51,882 nucleotides of DNA from Clostridia bacterium (GTDB taxonomy: Bacteria > Bacillota > Clostridia > Oscillospirales > Acutalibacteraceae), in NCBI GenBank assembly GCA_017461005.1, contig JAFTZU010000184.1:1-51882 (forward strand), written 5' to 3'. This document shows positions 23,735-33,761 of the stretch, piece after piece. Position 1 is the stretch's first letter. Each line of letters starts with the position of its first letter. A program made the translations under genes and the position numbers. Below the pieces are notes generated by a model that was not told the DNA's origin, made no database searches, and worked only from the letters and a program-made list of their open reading frames with translations.

Positions 23735-24514
23735 ATGACAACGACTACTGAGACACGCACGCTCCTTCAGGAGATCGAACAATACTGGACCCGACGGGCC
23801 TCGAGCTATTCCGATCTCATCAATACAGAACTGCATACAGACGGGCTTGCCCGCTGGCTGCCGGTCCTTCGGGAAAACGGCATCGGCGATGAGCCGCTCC
23901 ACATCCTGGACATCGGAACGGGTCCGGGCTTTTTTGCTATCGTTCTCGCGACCCTGGGCCACCATGTCGTGGCCGTCGATTATACGGAAGCGATGCTGGA
24001 GGAGGCGCGGGCCAATGCCATGGCGGCCGGCGTCCTCGAGAAGATCACCTTCCTGCAGATGGACGCCCAGCACCTGACATTCCCGGACGACACCTTCGAT
24101 TTCATCGTCACCCGGAATGTGACCTGGGTCCTCGAACACCCGGACGAGGCCTACCTGTCCTGGCACCGGGTCCTGAAGCCGGGCGGCACCCTTTTGAATT
24201 TCGATGCCGGCTGGTATAACTATCTGTTCGACGAAGAGAAATATGAAGAGTTCCTGGCGGACCGGGAAAACGTGAAGGAGGCCCATCTGGTCGACAGCTA
24301 CGATTCCTATGAGGAGAGCAATGTCTGTGAGAACATCTCCCGGCAACTCGTCCTCAGCCGTTATACCCGCCCGGAGATCGACCTGATGATGCTCGAGGAA
24401 GTCGGCTTCTCTTCCGTGGACGTCGACCGGGACATCTGGAAACGGGTCTGGAACGAGATCGAAAAACTCAACGGGGCCTCGACTCCGATGTTCCTGCTGA
24501 AAGCGATCAAATGA
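23735..24514 (+). CDS. Class I SAM-dependent methyltransferase
   Basis: A 259-residue protein. Motif I is ILDIGTGPGFFAIVLA (about residues 53-68), VAVDYTEAMLEEAR is the acidic loop, TFDFIVTRNVTWVL is motif IV and HRVLKPGGTLLNF is post-IV, as in UbiE/Methyltransf_11 proteins. The N-terminus has WTRRASSYSD. The stop codon overlaps the MATE start (ATGA). It opens an operon with a MATE exporter and a nickel/peptide-type ABC importer. Its small-molecule substrate may be handled by those transporters (inference). ATG at 23735 has GGGAGA 9 nt upstream. Confidence 0.87.
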   Translation: MTTTTETRTLLQEIEQYWTRRASSYSDLINTELHTDGLARWLPVLRENGIGDEPLHILDIGTGPGFFAIVLATLGHHVVAVDYTEAMLEEARANAMAAGVLEKITFLQMDAQHLTFPDDTFDFIVTRNVTWVLEHPDEAYLSWHRVLKPGGTLLNFDAGWYNYLFDEEKYEEFLADRENVKEAHLVDSYDSYEESNVCENISRQLVLSRYTRPEIDLMMLEEVGFSSVDVDRDIWKRVWNEIEKLNGASTPMFLLKAIK

Positions 24515-25872
24515 AACAGATCGATATGAGAGACGGCCCGATCGGGAGAAACATCGTCCTGTTCAGCTTTCCTCTGTTCCTGACCTATCTGATCCAATTG
24601 CTGTACCACACGACCGACACACTCATTGTCGGTCGTTTTCTTGGAACGGATCCGCAGGCCGCGGTCGGTGCCGGCGGGAACCTGATCACTCTGATGATCG
24701 GATTGCTCGGCGGACTGACGACCGGTGTCAGCGTCCTGGTCGCCCGCTATTACGGCGCCGACGACGAGAACGGACTGCATCGCCTGACGACGGTTGCCTT
24801 GCTGCTGGCCACCTTCCTGAGTGTGCTGTTTGCCCTGTTTGGCGTGCTGTTCGCTCCGGTCTATCTGCGTCTCGTCCACACGCCGGACCACATCATGCCG
24901 ATGGCAAGCGCATACCTTCGGGTCTATTGCCTAAGTCTACCGGCCATGGTCCTGTATAATCTGGGCCTCGGCATGCTCCGGGGCGTCGGGGACTCGTTCC
25001 GACCGATGCTGTTCCAGATTGTGGGAGGCCTCCTGAACGTTCTGTTCGATGTCATCTTCCTGATCCTCCTGCGCAAGGAAGTGGTGGGCGCGGCCGTCGG
25101 GACCCTGCTGGCACAGAGTCTCGTGGCCCTCTTCGTCCTTTTCTATCTTCTTTCGCCGCGGGAACGGTTCGTTCTCGGACGGTATTCCCGGAAAGAACTC
25201 TCTTCCGAACTGCGTCAGGTGCTGTCGATCGGCGCACCGGCGGGGTTCCAGGCCATGCTGATCACGCTGTCGAATGTTCTGATCTCCGCGGAGATCAATC
25301 GCCTCGGGGCTGTCGCCATCGCGGCGTTCTCGGTCTACTTTGAGGTCGAACTGCTGATCTGGTACCCGATCGTGTCCTTCGGTCAGGCAGCTGCCGTCTT
25401 TGTCGGACAAAACGCGGGAGCCGCTCAGTGGGACCGGCTTCGAAAGGGCGTGAATGTGACCAACGGGATGGGCTTCCTGTTCACCGCCTTCATGAGTGCG
25501 GCCTGCATCCTGCTGGCGCCGCAACTGTTCGGACTGTTCTCGAAGGACCCGGAGGTCATCGCGTTCGGCACCTCCATCGTCCGGATCACGTTCCCGTTCT
25601 ACTTTGTCTATGTATTCCTGCAGGTCTTTGGCGATGCACTGCGTTCGCTTTCCCATTCGTTCGCGGTGATGCTGACCGTCCTGCTCAACATCGGCCTGCT
25701 CCGCATCGTACTGATGTACATCCTTCTGCATGTGTACGGTACCGTGGAAGCGCTGGTCGTCATCTATCCGATCACCTGGTTCACTGCAGCCGTCTCGATG
25801 GCTGTCTTATACAGGGTAAAAACAAAATCTTTGTTAAGGGGAGACATCATCTATGAAACAGAACCCGCTTAA
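24511..25872 (+). CDS. MATE family efflux transporter
   Basis: A 453-residue, 12-helix transporter. The N-terminal GPIGRNIVLFSFPLFLTYLIQLLYHTTDTLIVGRFLG and the internal repeat LSIGAPAGFQAMLITLSNVLIS are typical of the MATE family in Firmicutes (DinF/NorM-like branch). It exports an organic compound using Na+ or H+. It overlaps the methyltransferase (4 nt) and the downstream binding protein (20 nt), which shows tight operon coupling. Export of a methylated product followed by re-import of a metal complex by the ABC system is a testable idea. Confidence 0.9.
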   Translation: MKQIDMRDGPIGRNIVLFSFPLFLTYLIQLLYHTTDTLIVGRFLGTDPQAAVGAGGNLITLMIGLLGGLTTGVSVLVARYYGADDENGLHRLTTVALLLATFLSVLFALFGVLFAPVYLRLVHTPDHIMPMASAYLRVYCLSLPAMVLYNLGLGMLRGVGDSFRPMLFQIVGGLLNVLFDVIFLILLRKEVVGAAVGTLLAQSLVALFVLFYLLSPRERFVLGRYSRKELSSELRQVLSIGAPAGFQAMLITLSNVLISAEINRLGAVAIAAFSVYFEVELLIWYPIVSFGQAAAVFVGQNAGAAQWDRLRKGVNVTNGMGFLFTAFMSAACILLAPQLFGLFSKDPEVIAFGTSIVRITFPFYFVYVFLQVFGDALRSLSHSFAVMLTVLLNIGLLRIVLMYILLHVYGTVEALVVIYPITWFTAAVSMAVLYRVKTKSLLRGDIIYETEPA

Positions 25873-27394
25873 AAAACTCTTCGCGCTCCTGCTCGCGCTG
25901 ACCATGGTCCTCGCCATGGCTGCCTGCAGCGGGACACAGACGACAGAAGAAAACGAAGCCGGCAATACGAAGTTCCTGAACCTTGCCGCAAACTTTGCGT
26001 ACCCGAGCCTTGACACGCATAAAGAGTATTACGGCTGGTACACCTCGGTCTACGGCATCACGGAAGGTCTGTTCAAACTGGGCGATGACATGTCCGTCCA
26101 GCCGGTCCTCGCCGAGAAATGTGAGGCGAACGGCAATGAGTGGGTCATCACTCTGAAAGACGGCATCCATTTCTCGAACGGCAACCCCGTGACGTCTGAA
26201 GTCGTCATCAAGAACATCCAGCGTGTCGCTTCCGTCAACGAGCGTTTCTCCTATTTCGGAGAGTACACGTACAAGTATGTCGATGACAAGACCTTCAGTG
26301 TCTTCTGCCCGGAAGTCTATCCGATCCTGCCGAACGACCTGGCGAGCCCGGAATTCGGCATCATCGATATCGACCACATCACCGACTTCGACAAGGCCAT
26401 CATCGGCACCGGTCCGTTCACCATCAAGGAGTTCATTCCGGAAGGTGACGTCACCGTCGAAAAGAACACGAATTACTGGGGCGGCGAAGTCAAACTCGAC
26501 GGCGCCAAGTTCTTCTACATGCAGGAGGACGAGCCGAAACTGATGGCGATGCAGTCCGGTGAGATCCAGGGCTACGACTCCGTCACGGCCGATGCGTTCG
26601 AGATCTTCAAAAAAGACCCCTCGAAGTATGCTCTGACGGACATCCCCGGCACCCGTCTCCAGTTCTACATCCTCAACAAGAACCGTCTTTCCGACAACGT
26701 CCGCAAGGCGATCAACGGCACCGTCGACAAGCAGGCCATCGCCGACTATCTGAAGGGTACGGTCTCTCCGGCCGTCGGTCCGTTCAACACCTCTGCTGCA
26801 TACGGCAAGGTCAACGGCGCTCAGAAGATCGACGCGGCCGCCGCCAAGGCTCTCATCGAGCAGGACGGTTACACGATGGGTGCTTCCGGCATCTATGAAA
26901 AAGATGGCCAGCCCCTCAAAATCAACATCGCTTACTATGCCGCCCGTTCGCTGGATACGCTGGCGACCCTCATCCAGTCTCAGCTGAAAGCGATCGGTAT
27001 CGACTCCACTCTGACCGTGGAAGAAGACCCCGATGCCACATACATCAAGTCCGGCGATTTCGACCTGGCGCTCTACTGCATGATCGCTGACAAGTCCGGT
27101 GACCCGTACTACTTCATCGACTCCACCCTGCGGGAAGGTGCTTACTATGACTGCGGCGGCTTCAGCAACGACCAGTGTGAAGCGCTCATCGACCAGCTCG
27201 CGCATGAGACTGATACGGCAAAACGTGCGGAACTGGCAAACCAGATCATCCAGATCGCCATCGATGACAATGCCTTCGGCTACGTGGGTCTCTTCAACAA
27301 GATCACCTGTCTGAAACCCGGTATCACCGGTTACGCCAACAACAACCCCTTCGACTTCTATGCCATTTCGGCAGACACCGACATCACTGCATAA
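25853..27394 (+). CDS. Nickel/peptide-type ABC transporter substrate-binding lipoprotein
   Basis: A 513-residue SBP family 5 protein. The signal peptide ends in a lipobox (MVLAMAAC, Cys25), so the mature protein is lipid-anchored outside the membrane. SVYGITEGLFKLGDDMSVQPVLAEK and LKDGIHFSNGNPVTSEVV are family-5 signatures shared by NikA, DppA and OppA. KKNTNYWGG-like sequence appears as EKNTNYWGGEVKLDGAKF. The ligand could be nickel or another metal as a chelate, or a peptide. The operon mates are permeases and a fused ATPase. SD AAGGGGAG sits inside the end of the MATE gene. Confidence 0.88.
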   Translation: MKQNPLKKLFALLLALTMVLAMAACSGTQTTEENEAGNTKFLNLAANFAYPSLDTHKEYYGWYTSVYGITEGLFKLGDDMSVQPVLAEKCEANGNEWVITLKDGIHFSNGNPVTSEVVIKNIQRVASVNERFSYFGEYTYKYVDDKTFSVFCPEVYPILPNDLASPEFGIIDIDHITDFDKAIIGTGPFTIKEFIPEGDVTVEKNTNYWGGEVKLDGAKFFYMQEDEPKLMAMQSGEIQGYDSVTADAFEIFKKDPSKYALTDIPGTRLQFYILNKNRLSDNVRKAINGTVDKQAIADYLKGTVSPAVGPFNTSAAYGKVNGAQKIDAAAAKALIEQDGYTMGASGIYEKDGQPLKINIAYYAARSLDTLATLIQSQLKAIGIDSTLTVEEDPDATYIKSGDFDLALYCMIADKSGDPYYFIDSTLREGAYYDCGGFSNDQCEALIDQLAHETDTAKRAELANQIIQIAIDDNAFGYVGLFNKITCLKPGITGYANNNPFDFYAISADTDITA

Positions 27395-27397
27395 ACC

Positions 27398-28330
27398 ATG
27401 GGAAAATACGTCGGAAAGCGTTTGCTTTCACTCGTCCCGATCCTGATCGGGATCACGTTCCTGACGTTCTTACTGCTGTACATCGCCCCGGGGGACCCCG
27501 CACAGAAGCGGCTGTCCTCCAACAGCGGTGTGGCGGTCACTCAGGAACAGATCGACAATATGAGAGAGGAAATGGGCCTGAACCGGCCCTTCCTCGTGCA
27601 GTATGGTTCCTGGCTCGGCCACGCGCTGACCGGGGACCTCGGCACGTCTTATAAAGACAGCATGCCGGTCTCCGGAAAACTGGGTCCCGCGTTCCAAAGA
27701 ACGCTGATCCTCGCCGGTGCCAGCCTGCTTTTGTCCCTGCTGGTCTCTGTGCCAACGGGCATCCTGTCTGCTGTCTACCGGGGGAGTTTCTGGGACCACC
27801 TGTTCCGGCTCCTCTCGTTTGTCGGGAACTCGCTGCCGAACTTCCTTTTGTCCATTCTCCTGATGTACTTCCTGTGCATCAAGGTGAACCTGTTCCCGGT
27901 CATCGCGACCGGAAGCGTCCAGGGGCTGTTCCTGCCGGCGATCGCGCTGGCGGTGCCCATGGCATCGAGGTTCGTCCGTCAGATCCGTGCAGAAGTCCTC
28001 GAAGAACTCGGACGGGATTACGTCACGGGTCTTACGGCGCGGGGCGTGAAGTCCTCCCGTGTTTTGTTCCGCAATGTGCTGCGCAACTCTATGAGCTCCA
28101 TCATGACCATCGTGGCCCTCGCGGTGGGTACTCTGATGGGCGGCAGTGTCGTTGTCGAGTCCATCTTCAGCTGGCCCGGTGTCGGCAAACTCGCGATGGA
28201 CGCCATCTCGGCGAGAGACTATCCCGTCATCCAGGGGTTCGTCCTCATCATGGCCGTCGTCTACGTCCTCATCAATCTGCTCTCGGACCTGTGCCACCAC
28301 TGGCTCGATCCGCGGGTCGAACTGGAATAG
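27398..28330 (+). CDS. ABC transporter permease, NikB/DppB type
   Basis: A 310-residue permease with six helices. The start MGKYVGKRLLSLVPILIGITFLTFLL is typical, and the inner-membrane EAA-like loop is EELGRDYVTGLTARGVKSSRVLFRNVLRNS. It pairs with the next gene to form the import channel. There is no clear SD before the ATG, which lies 3 nt after the preceding stop, so it probably relies on translational coupling to the binding-protein gene. Confidence 0.9.
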   Translation: MGKYVGKRLLSLVPILIGITFLTFLLLYIAPGDPAQKRLSSNSGVAVTQEQIDNMREEMGLNRPFLVQYGSWLGHALTGDLGTSYKDSMPVSGKLGPAFQRTLILAGASLLLSLLVSVPTGILSAVYRGSFWDHLFRLLSFVGNSLPNFLLSILLMYFLCIKVNLFPVIATGSVQGLFLPAIALAVPMASRFVRQIRAEVLEELGRDYVTGLTARGVKSSRVLFRNVLRNSMSSIMTIVALAVGTLMGGSVVVESIFSWPGVGKLAMDAISARDYPVIQGFVLIMAVVYVLINLLSDLCHHWLDPRVELE

Positions 28331-28342
28331 GGGAGGCTGTTT

Positions 28343-29191
28343 ATGAATCCGTTTCGTAAAAAAGAAAAACAGCTGACCCGGGAACAGTTGCGCCGCAGAG
28401 TCCTCGTGATGCTGGCACTGGCGGGCCTCCTCTGCATCTTTGCACTGGTGGCGCCTTACGTGACACCCAATGACCCCAACATGCCGAACGCGGCCTACAT
28501 GAATGCGGCACCCTGCAAAGAGTTCCCGCTGGGCGCGGACCGTTACGGGCGATGTGTCCTGTCCCGCGTCATGATCGGCGCCAGAACGTCGATCTTCTCG
28601 GCCGTTGTACTGGTGTTCGTCTCCTTTGTCGCCGGGTCTCTGCTCGGCATGCTCTGCGGCTGGTATGGAGGCATCCTCGATACCCTCATCATGCGACTTG
28701 CCGACATCTTCCTGGCGTTCCCGCAGATGGTCCTTGCCATCGCGGTCGCCGGCGTGCTCGGCGGCAGCCTGCTCAATGCCATGATCGCCCTCGGGATCAC
28801 CGGGTGGACTCTTTATGCCCGCCTTGCCCGGACCCACACGATGGCACTCAAACATGAACCCTTCATCCTCGCGGCAAAGATGAATGGCAGTTCCGGACCG
28901 CAGATCATGCTGCGGCATATCCTGCCCAATATGATCGGTCCGCTGACTGTCAACGCCGCGACCCAGATCGGTACCAACATGATCGGCATCGCCGGCCTCA
29001 GCTTCCTGGGACTGGGCGTCGTTCCACCCAAGGCGGAATGGGGCTCCATGATCAATGAGGCCAGAGCCTATGTCCAACTGGCGCCCTGGTCCGTGTTCGT
29101 ACCGGCGGTCGCCGTCATCGTGACCGTCATGGTCTTCAACTATCTGGGCGATGCCGTCCGGGATTACTCGGACGTAAGTGAGGCGAAGTGA
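28343..29191 (+). CDS. ABC transporter permease, NikC/DppC type
   Basis: A 282-residue permease with an N-terminal cytoplasmic segment and about six helices. Family signatures include APYVTPNDPN, PLGADRYGRCVLSRVMIGARTS and the EAA-like loop LKHEPFILAAKMNGSSGPQIMLRHILPN. It forms the heterodimeric channel with the upstream permease. GGGGAGG lies 7 nt before the ATG, and the stop overlaps the next start by one base (TGATG). Confidence 0.9.
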   Translation: MNPFRKKEKQLTREQLRRRVLVMLALAGLLCIFALVAPYVTPNDPNMPNAAYMNAAPCKEFPLGADRYGRCVLSRVMIGARTSIFSAVVLVFVSFVAGSLLGMLCGWYGGILDTLIMRLADIFLAFPQMVLAIAVAGVLGGSLLNAMIALGITGWTLYARLARTHTMALKHEPFILAAKMNGSSGPQIMLRHILPNMIGPLTVNAATQIGTNMIGIAGLSFLGLGVVPPKAEWGSMINEARAYVQLAPWSVFVPAVAVIVTVMVFNYLGDAVRDYSDVSEAK

Positions 29192-30822
29192 TGGCTATGA
29201 CGAAAAAGATCAAAACGGTCCGGGCTGTCACCGCCCGTCCATCGCCGCAGAAAGAGAGCCTGCTCTCCATGAAAGACCTCTGTGTCTCCTACGGGGACTT
29301 TGAGGCGCTCCACAACTATTCTCTGGAACTGGCACCGGGGGAGATCCACTGCATCGCCGGAGAGTCCGGTTCTGGAAAATCCACGATCCTGAAAGCGCTG
29401 CTGGGCCTTACGTCCTATTCCGCGGAAGTGACCGGCGGCAGCATGTCTTTTGCGGGGAACGACGTCCTCGCGATGAGCGACAAAGAACGCCGGGAACTGC
29501 TGGGCGATGAGATCGGCCTCATTGCGCAGAACCCCGCCGCGTCCTTTAATCCCCTCCGCACCTTCCGTACTCAGTTCAAAGAAACACTGGAGAGCCACGG
29601 AAGAGAACTCGATGAACACGAAGTGTTCCATGTCTTCAAGACGCTGGGCCTTCCCACCGACGGACGTGTCCTCTCGAGCTGTCCCTATGAAGTCAGCGGC
29701 GGCATGTGCCAGCGGGTGGCGATCGCGCTCCTGATGCTCCTGAGACCCCGGCTGCTCCTCTGCGATGAAGTGACCTCCGCGCTGGATGTCACGACCCAGA
29801 AACAGGTGGCCGATGAACTGCTGCGGCTGCGGGACGAGACCGGGATGGCCATCCTGCTGGTCACCCACAACCTCGGTCTCGCGGCCTACATGGCAGACAC
29901 CATCAGCGTCCTTCTGAAGGGCGACTGTGTGGAGTCCGGCCCCGTCGGCGGCCACTACCGGGGCGGTGCTCCGGGCGTCCTGTCGACCCCGTCCCATGAC
30001 TATACGAAAAAGCTTCTCCATGATGTGGCAGACTTTGAAGATGATCTGCGTCCCCGGACGGCCTTTACTTCGGCGGACCCTAAAGCGGTCGAACTGTCCG
30101 ATGTCCACAAAACCTACCGAGTCCGGGACAATGAGGTCCAGGCCCTGAAAGGCGTCGACCTCGACGTCTTCCGCGGGGAGATCCTCGGTGTGGTCGGAGA
30201 GTCCGGTTCCGGAAAGTCCACGATCCTGCGCCAGGTGTGCGGGATGGAGACCCCGGAAGTGGGCGATGTACATCTCGACGGGAACTTCCAGTACATCTTC
30301 CAGGATGCCTATGCGTCCTTCGACCCGAGGATGACCATCCGCCAATCGCTCTATGAAAGTATCCGCAATGCCGCCAAACGGGACGGAAAACCGTCTCAGC
30401 GGGGCAGCAGGGTGCCGGAATACGACAAACGAATCGAATCCTACCTGAGTCAGGTCGGCCTCTCTCCGGAGCTCCTGGACCGGTTCCCGTCCCGTCTCTC
30501 CGGCGGGCAGTGCCAGCGCATGGCGATCGCCCGGGCGCTGGTGGCGGACCCCGAAGTGCTCCTGTGTGACGAGATCACCTCGGCGCTGGACGTCACCGCC
30601 CAGAGAGAAGTCGTCGAACTGCTCGTCCGTCTCCATGACGAACTGGGGCTGTCGATCATCTTTGTCTCCCACGACCTCGCCCTGGTCCACAGCTTCTGTG
30701 ACCGCATCCTCGTCCTGAAGAGCGGGGAAGTGATCACCTGCGGAGACGCGAAAGAGGTCATTCAGCACACAGAAGAACCCTATACGAAACAACTTCTCGA
30801 CTCGGTCCTGACGGTCCGATAG
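29191..30822 (+). CDS. Fused double ABC ATPase of the nickel/peptide importer (NikD-NikE-like)
   Basis: A 543-residue protein containing two complete nucleotide-binding domains. Domain 1 (about residues 25-260) has Walker A GESGSGKST, signature VSGGMCQR and Walker B LLLCDEVTSALD. Domain 2 (about 290-543) has Walker A GESGSGKST, signature LSGGQCQR and Walker B LLCDEITSALD. Most nickel/dipeptide importers use two separate ATPases (NikD/NikE, DppD/DppF); here they are fused head to tail. All key motifs look intact in both halves. ATG at 29191 has GAGG 8 nt upstream. The operon ends at a strong terminator. Confidence 0.9.
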   Translation: MAMTKKIKTVRAVTARPSPQKESLLSMKDLCVSYGDFEALHNYSLELAPGEIHCIAGESGSGKSTILKALLGLTSYSAEVTGGSMSFAGNDVLAMSDKERRELLGDEIGLIAQNPAASFNPLRTFRTQFKETLESHGRELDEHEVFHVFKTLGLPTDGRVLSSCPYEVSGGMCQRVAIALLMLLRPRLLLCDEVTSALDVTTQKQVADELLRLRDETGMAILLVTHNLGLAAYMADTISVLLKGDCVESGPVGGHYRGGAPGVLSTPSHDYTKKLLHDVADFEDDLRPRTAFTSADPKAVELSDVHKTYRVRDNEVQALKGVDLDVFRGEILGVVGESGSGKSTILRQVCGMETPEVGDVHLDGNFQYIFQDAYASFDPRMTIRQSLYESIRNAAKRDGKPSQRGSRVPEYDKRIESYLSQVGLSPELLDRFPSRLSGGQCQRMAIARALVADPEVLLCDEITSALDVTAQREVVELLVRLHDELGLSIIFVSHDLALVHSFCDRILVLKSGEVITCGDAKEVIQHTEEPYTKQLLDSVLTVR

Positions 30823-30830
30823 GGGAACAT

Positions 30831-30870
30831 AAAAAGACCGCGCTGCGTGAGCAGTGCGGTCTTGCTTTTT
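30831..30870. terminator. Bidirectional terminator
   Basis: AAGACCGCGCTGC-GTGA-GCAGTGCGGTCTT with TGCTTTTTG on the + side and T-rich sequence on the - side. It serves the ABC operon and the convergent exchanger. Confidence 0.87.
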
Positions 30871-30892
30871 GTTTCGTAGATCGCCCAAAGGA

Positions 30893-32101
30893 CTATAACA
30901 GCTGGATCATCAGCTTCGTCGCGATGACGATGGAGAGCAGGGCGATGGGGTAGGTGGCGGCGTAGGCGGAGGCGACGGCTTCCGTTCCGGCCGTGGAGAT
31001 GAGGGTGCCGAGGGCCGGGGTCGAGGTCATGCCGCCGGTCAGAGAGCCAAGGGTGTTGAGGAGCGGCATCTTCATGACGTACTTCGAGAAGATGAAGCCG
31101 ATGATCATCGGCAGGATGGTGATGATGGCACCGTAGATGACATAGATGGGACGGAAGTACCGGATGAAGCTGGCACCGCCGGCGACGCCTGCGCCGATGA
31201 GGAAGAGCATGAGGCCCAGTTCCCGGAACACTTTCAGGGACGTGACGCTCGGCATGATGCTGATCTTGCCGATGTGGCCGAAGTGACCGAACACCAGGGT
31301 GACCAGAAGGCAGCCGCCGGTGACGGTGAGGGAGAAGCCCTTGTAGCCGATGCAGCCGACGATGATGCCGAGGATGGCGGCGACGGAGAAAGCGCAGAGA
31401 CCGAAGTCGTCGAGCTTGATGAGGTCCGAATCGTCTTTGGTGTTGTCCGACTGGTCCGCCATGATCTTCTGGCGCTCGACGACCATGTCAGCTTTCATGA
31501 TCTTCGGGACGAGCTGGACGAACAGGACGACGCCGATGACGCCGAACAGGTACGCAATACCGTTTCCGACCGCGACGAGGTCTTCATGGGCGGCACCGAC
31601 GGACTCTTTGGCGGCGGAGAACGCCGGGGTAGAGGTGAGGGCGCCGGACAGGAGGCCGGCGACGAGGGCCTTGAAGGACTCGTGGTCCTCCGAGGAAAAA
31701 CGTTCCCCGATGAAGATGATGGCGACGGTGACGAGGACCGCGGCGAGGATGATGATGAGTCCCAGACTGACGTAGGACTTGTAGTTCTTCTTGAGGTTGC
31801 GGAAGAAACTGGGGCCGGCGATGAAGCCGACGGACGAGACGAACAGGACGAGGCCCACGTTCTCGACGATCTTCAGCGCTTCCTTCGCGAACGATACATC
31901 GCCCACAACCAGGTTCGTTTCCAGGGACGAGTAGAAGAAGCAGCCGTAGAGCAGCGCGGCGATGAACACACCGGCGGTGCCGAGGTTGATGCCCTTGATG
32001 GTGACGCGTCCGAGCAGGTAGCCCGCGGCGGCGATGAGGAAAACCGTGAAGGTCAGGTAGGTGATCGACTTGATGGACAGCAGTCCCAAAGCTCCAGTCA
32101 T
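30893..32101 (-). CDS. AspT/YidE/YbjL-like transporter lacking TrkA-C domains
   Basis: A 402-residue membrane protein with two homologous halves of about five helices. Each carries the family motif: SGALTSTPAF in the first half and GGMTSTPALGTL in the second. AspT-type aspartate:alanine exchangers and YidE/YbjL proteins are usually about 540-560 residues because two RCK-C (TrkA-C) domains sit between the halves. Here the linker is only about 40 charged residues, so the regulatory domains are missing. The substrate is uncertain (dicarboxylate or amino acid). ATG at 32101 with AAAGGAA about 11 nt upstream. Confidence 0.82.
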   Translation of the reverse strand: MTGALGLLSIKSITYLTFTVFLIAAAGYLLGRVTIKGINLGTAGVFIAALLYGCFFYSSLETNLVVGDVSFAKEALKIVENVGLVLFVSSVGFIAGPSFFRNLKKNYKSYVSLGLIIILAAVLVTVAIIFIGERFSSEDHESFKALVAGLLSGALTSTPAFSAAKESVGAAHEDLVAVGNGIAYLFGVIGVVLFVQLVPKIMKADMVVERQKIMADQSDNTKDDSDLIKLDDFGLCAFSVAAILGIIVGCIGYKGFSLTVTGGCLLVTLVFGHFGHIGKISIMPSVTSLKVFRELGLMLFLIGAGVAGGASFIRYFRPIYVIYGAIITILPMIIGFIFSKYVMKMPLLNTLGSLTGGMTSTPALGTLISTAGTEAVASAYAATYPIALLSIVIATKLMIQLL

Positions 32102-32168
32102 GGGTAAACAGTTCCTTTCGCAGAGTTCTCTTTCCACACACTACAGAATAGTTGTTCTACAAAATAGA

Positions 32169-32198
32169 ATTATAATAAAGAAAACAGAAGAGAGTCAA
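32169..32198 (-). promoter_or_regulatory. Promoter of the AspT-like gene
   Basis: On the - strand: TTGACT (32193-32198), 18-bp spacer, TATAAT (32169-32174). Confidence 0.7.
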
Positions 32199-32272
32199 TA
32201 GAGCTGTTAAGTATTTCACACATCTTTCCAGAAATGATAAAAACCTTTTTCCGGAAATAGCTTTCCGCTTAC

Positions 32273-32301
32273 TTGCTTTGAACAGACAACTTCGGTATAA
32301 T
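32273..32301 (+). promoter_or_regulatory. Promoter of eno
   Basis: TTGCTT (32273-32278), 17-bp spacer, TATAAT (32296-32301). Transcription should start near 32308, immediately before the palindrome at 32311. Confidence 0.75.
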
Positions 32302-32310
32302 GGAATAGTA

Positions 32311-32326
32311 GTTAGCCGTTGCTAAC
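32311..32326 (+). promoter_or_regulatory. GTTAGC-N4-GCTAAC palindrome at the start of the eno transcript
   Basis: GTTAGC-CGTT-GCTAAC lies at about +3 to +18. A near-identical element, including the following TGCAA, precedes the Fe-S scaffold gene. It may be an operator or a 5' mRNA hairpin. Confidence 0.6.
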
Positions 32327-32360
32327 CTGCAACAATCATTTTGAACCGAAGAGAGGTTGA

Positions 32361-33665
<1,305 letters not shown>

Positions 33666-33701
33666 ATCGCCACAGCGGGGAAGACCCCTTCATAACGACA
33701 G

Positions 33702-33734
33702 AAAACCCTCTCCGGAGTCCCGGAGAGGGTTTTT
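33702..33734. terminator. Bidirectional terminator after eno
   Basis: AAAACCCTCTCCGG-AGTC-CCGGAGAGGGTTTTT; T/A-rich on both sides. Confidence 0.9.
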
Positions 33735-33761
33735 CGTATCTAATGCTTTGGAAGTACAGAA

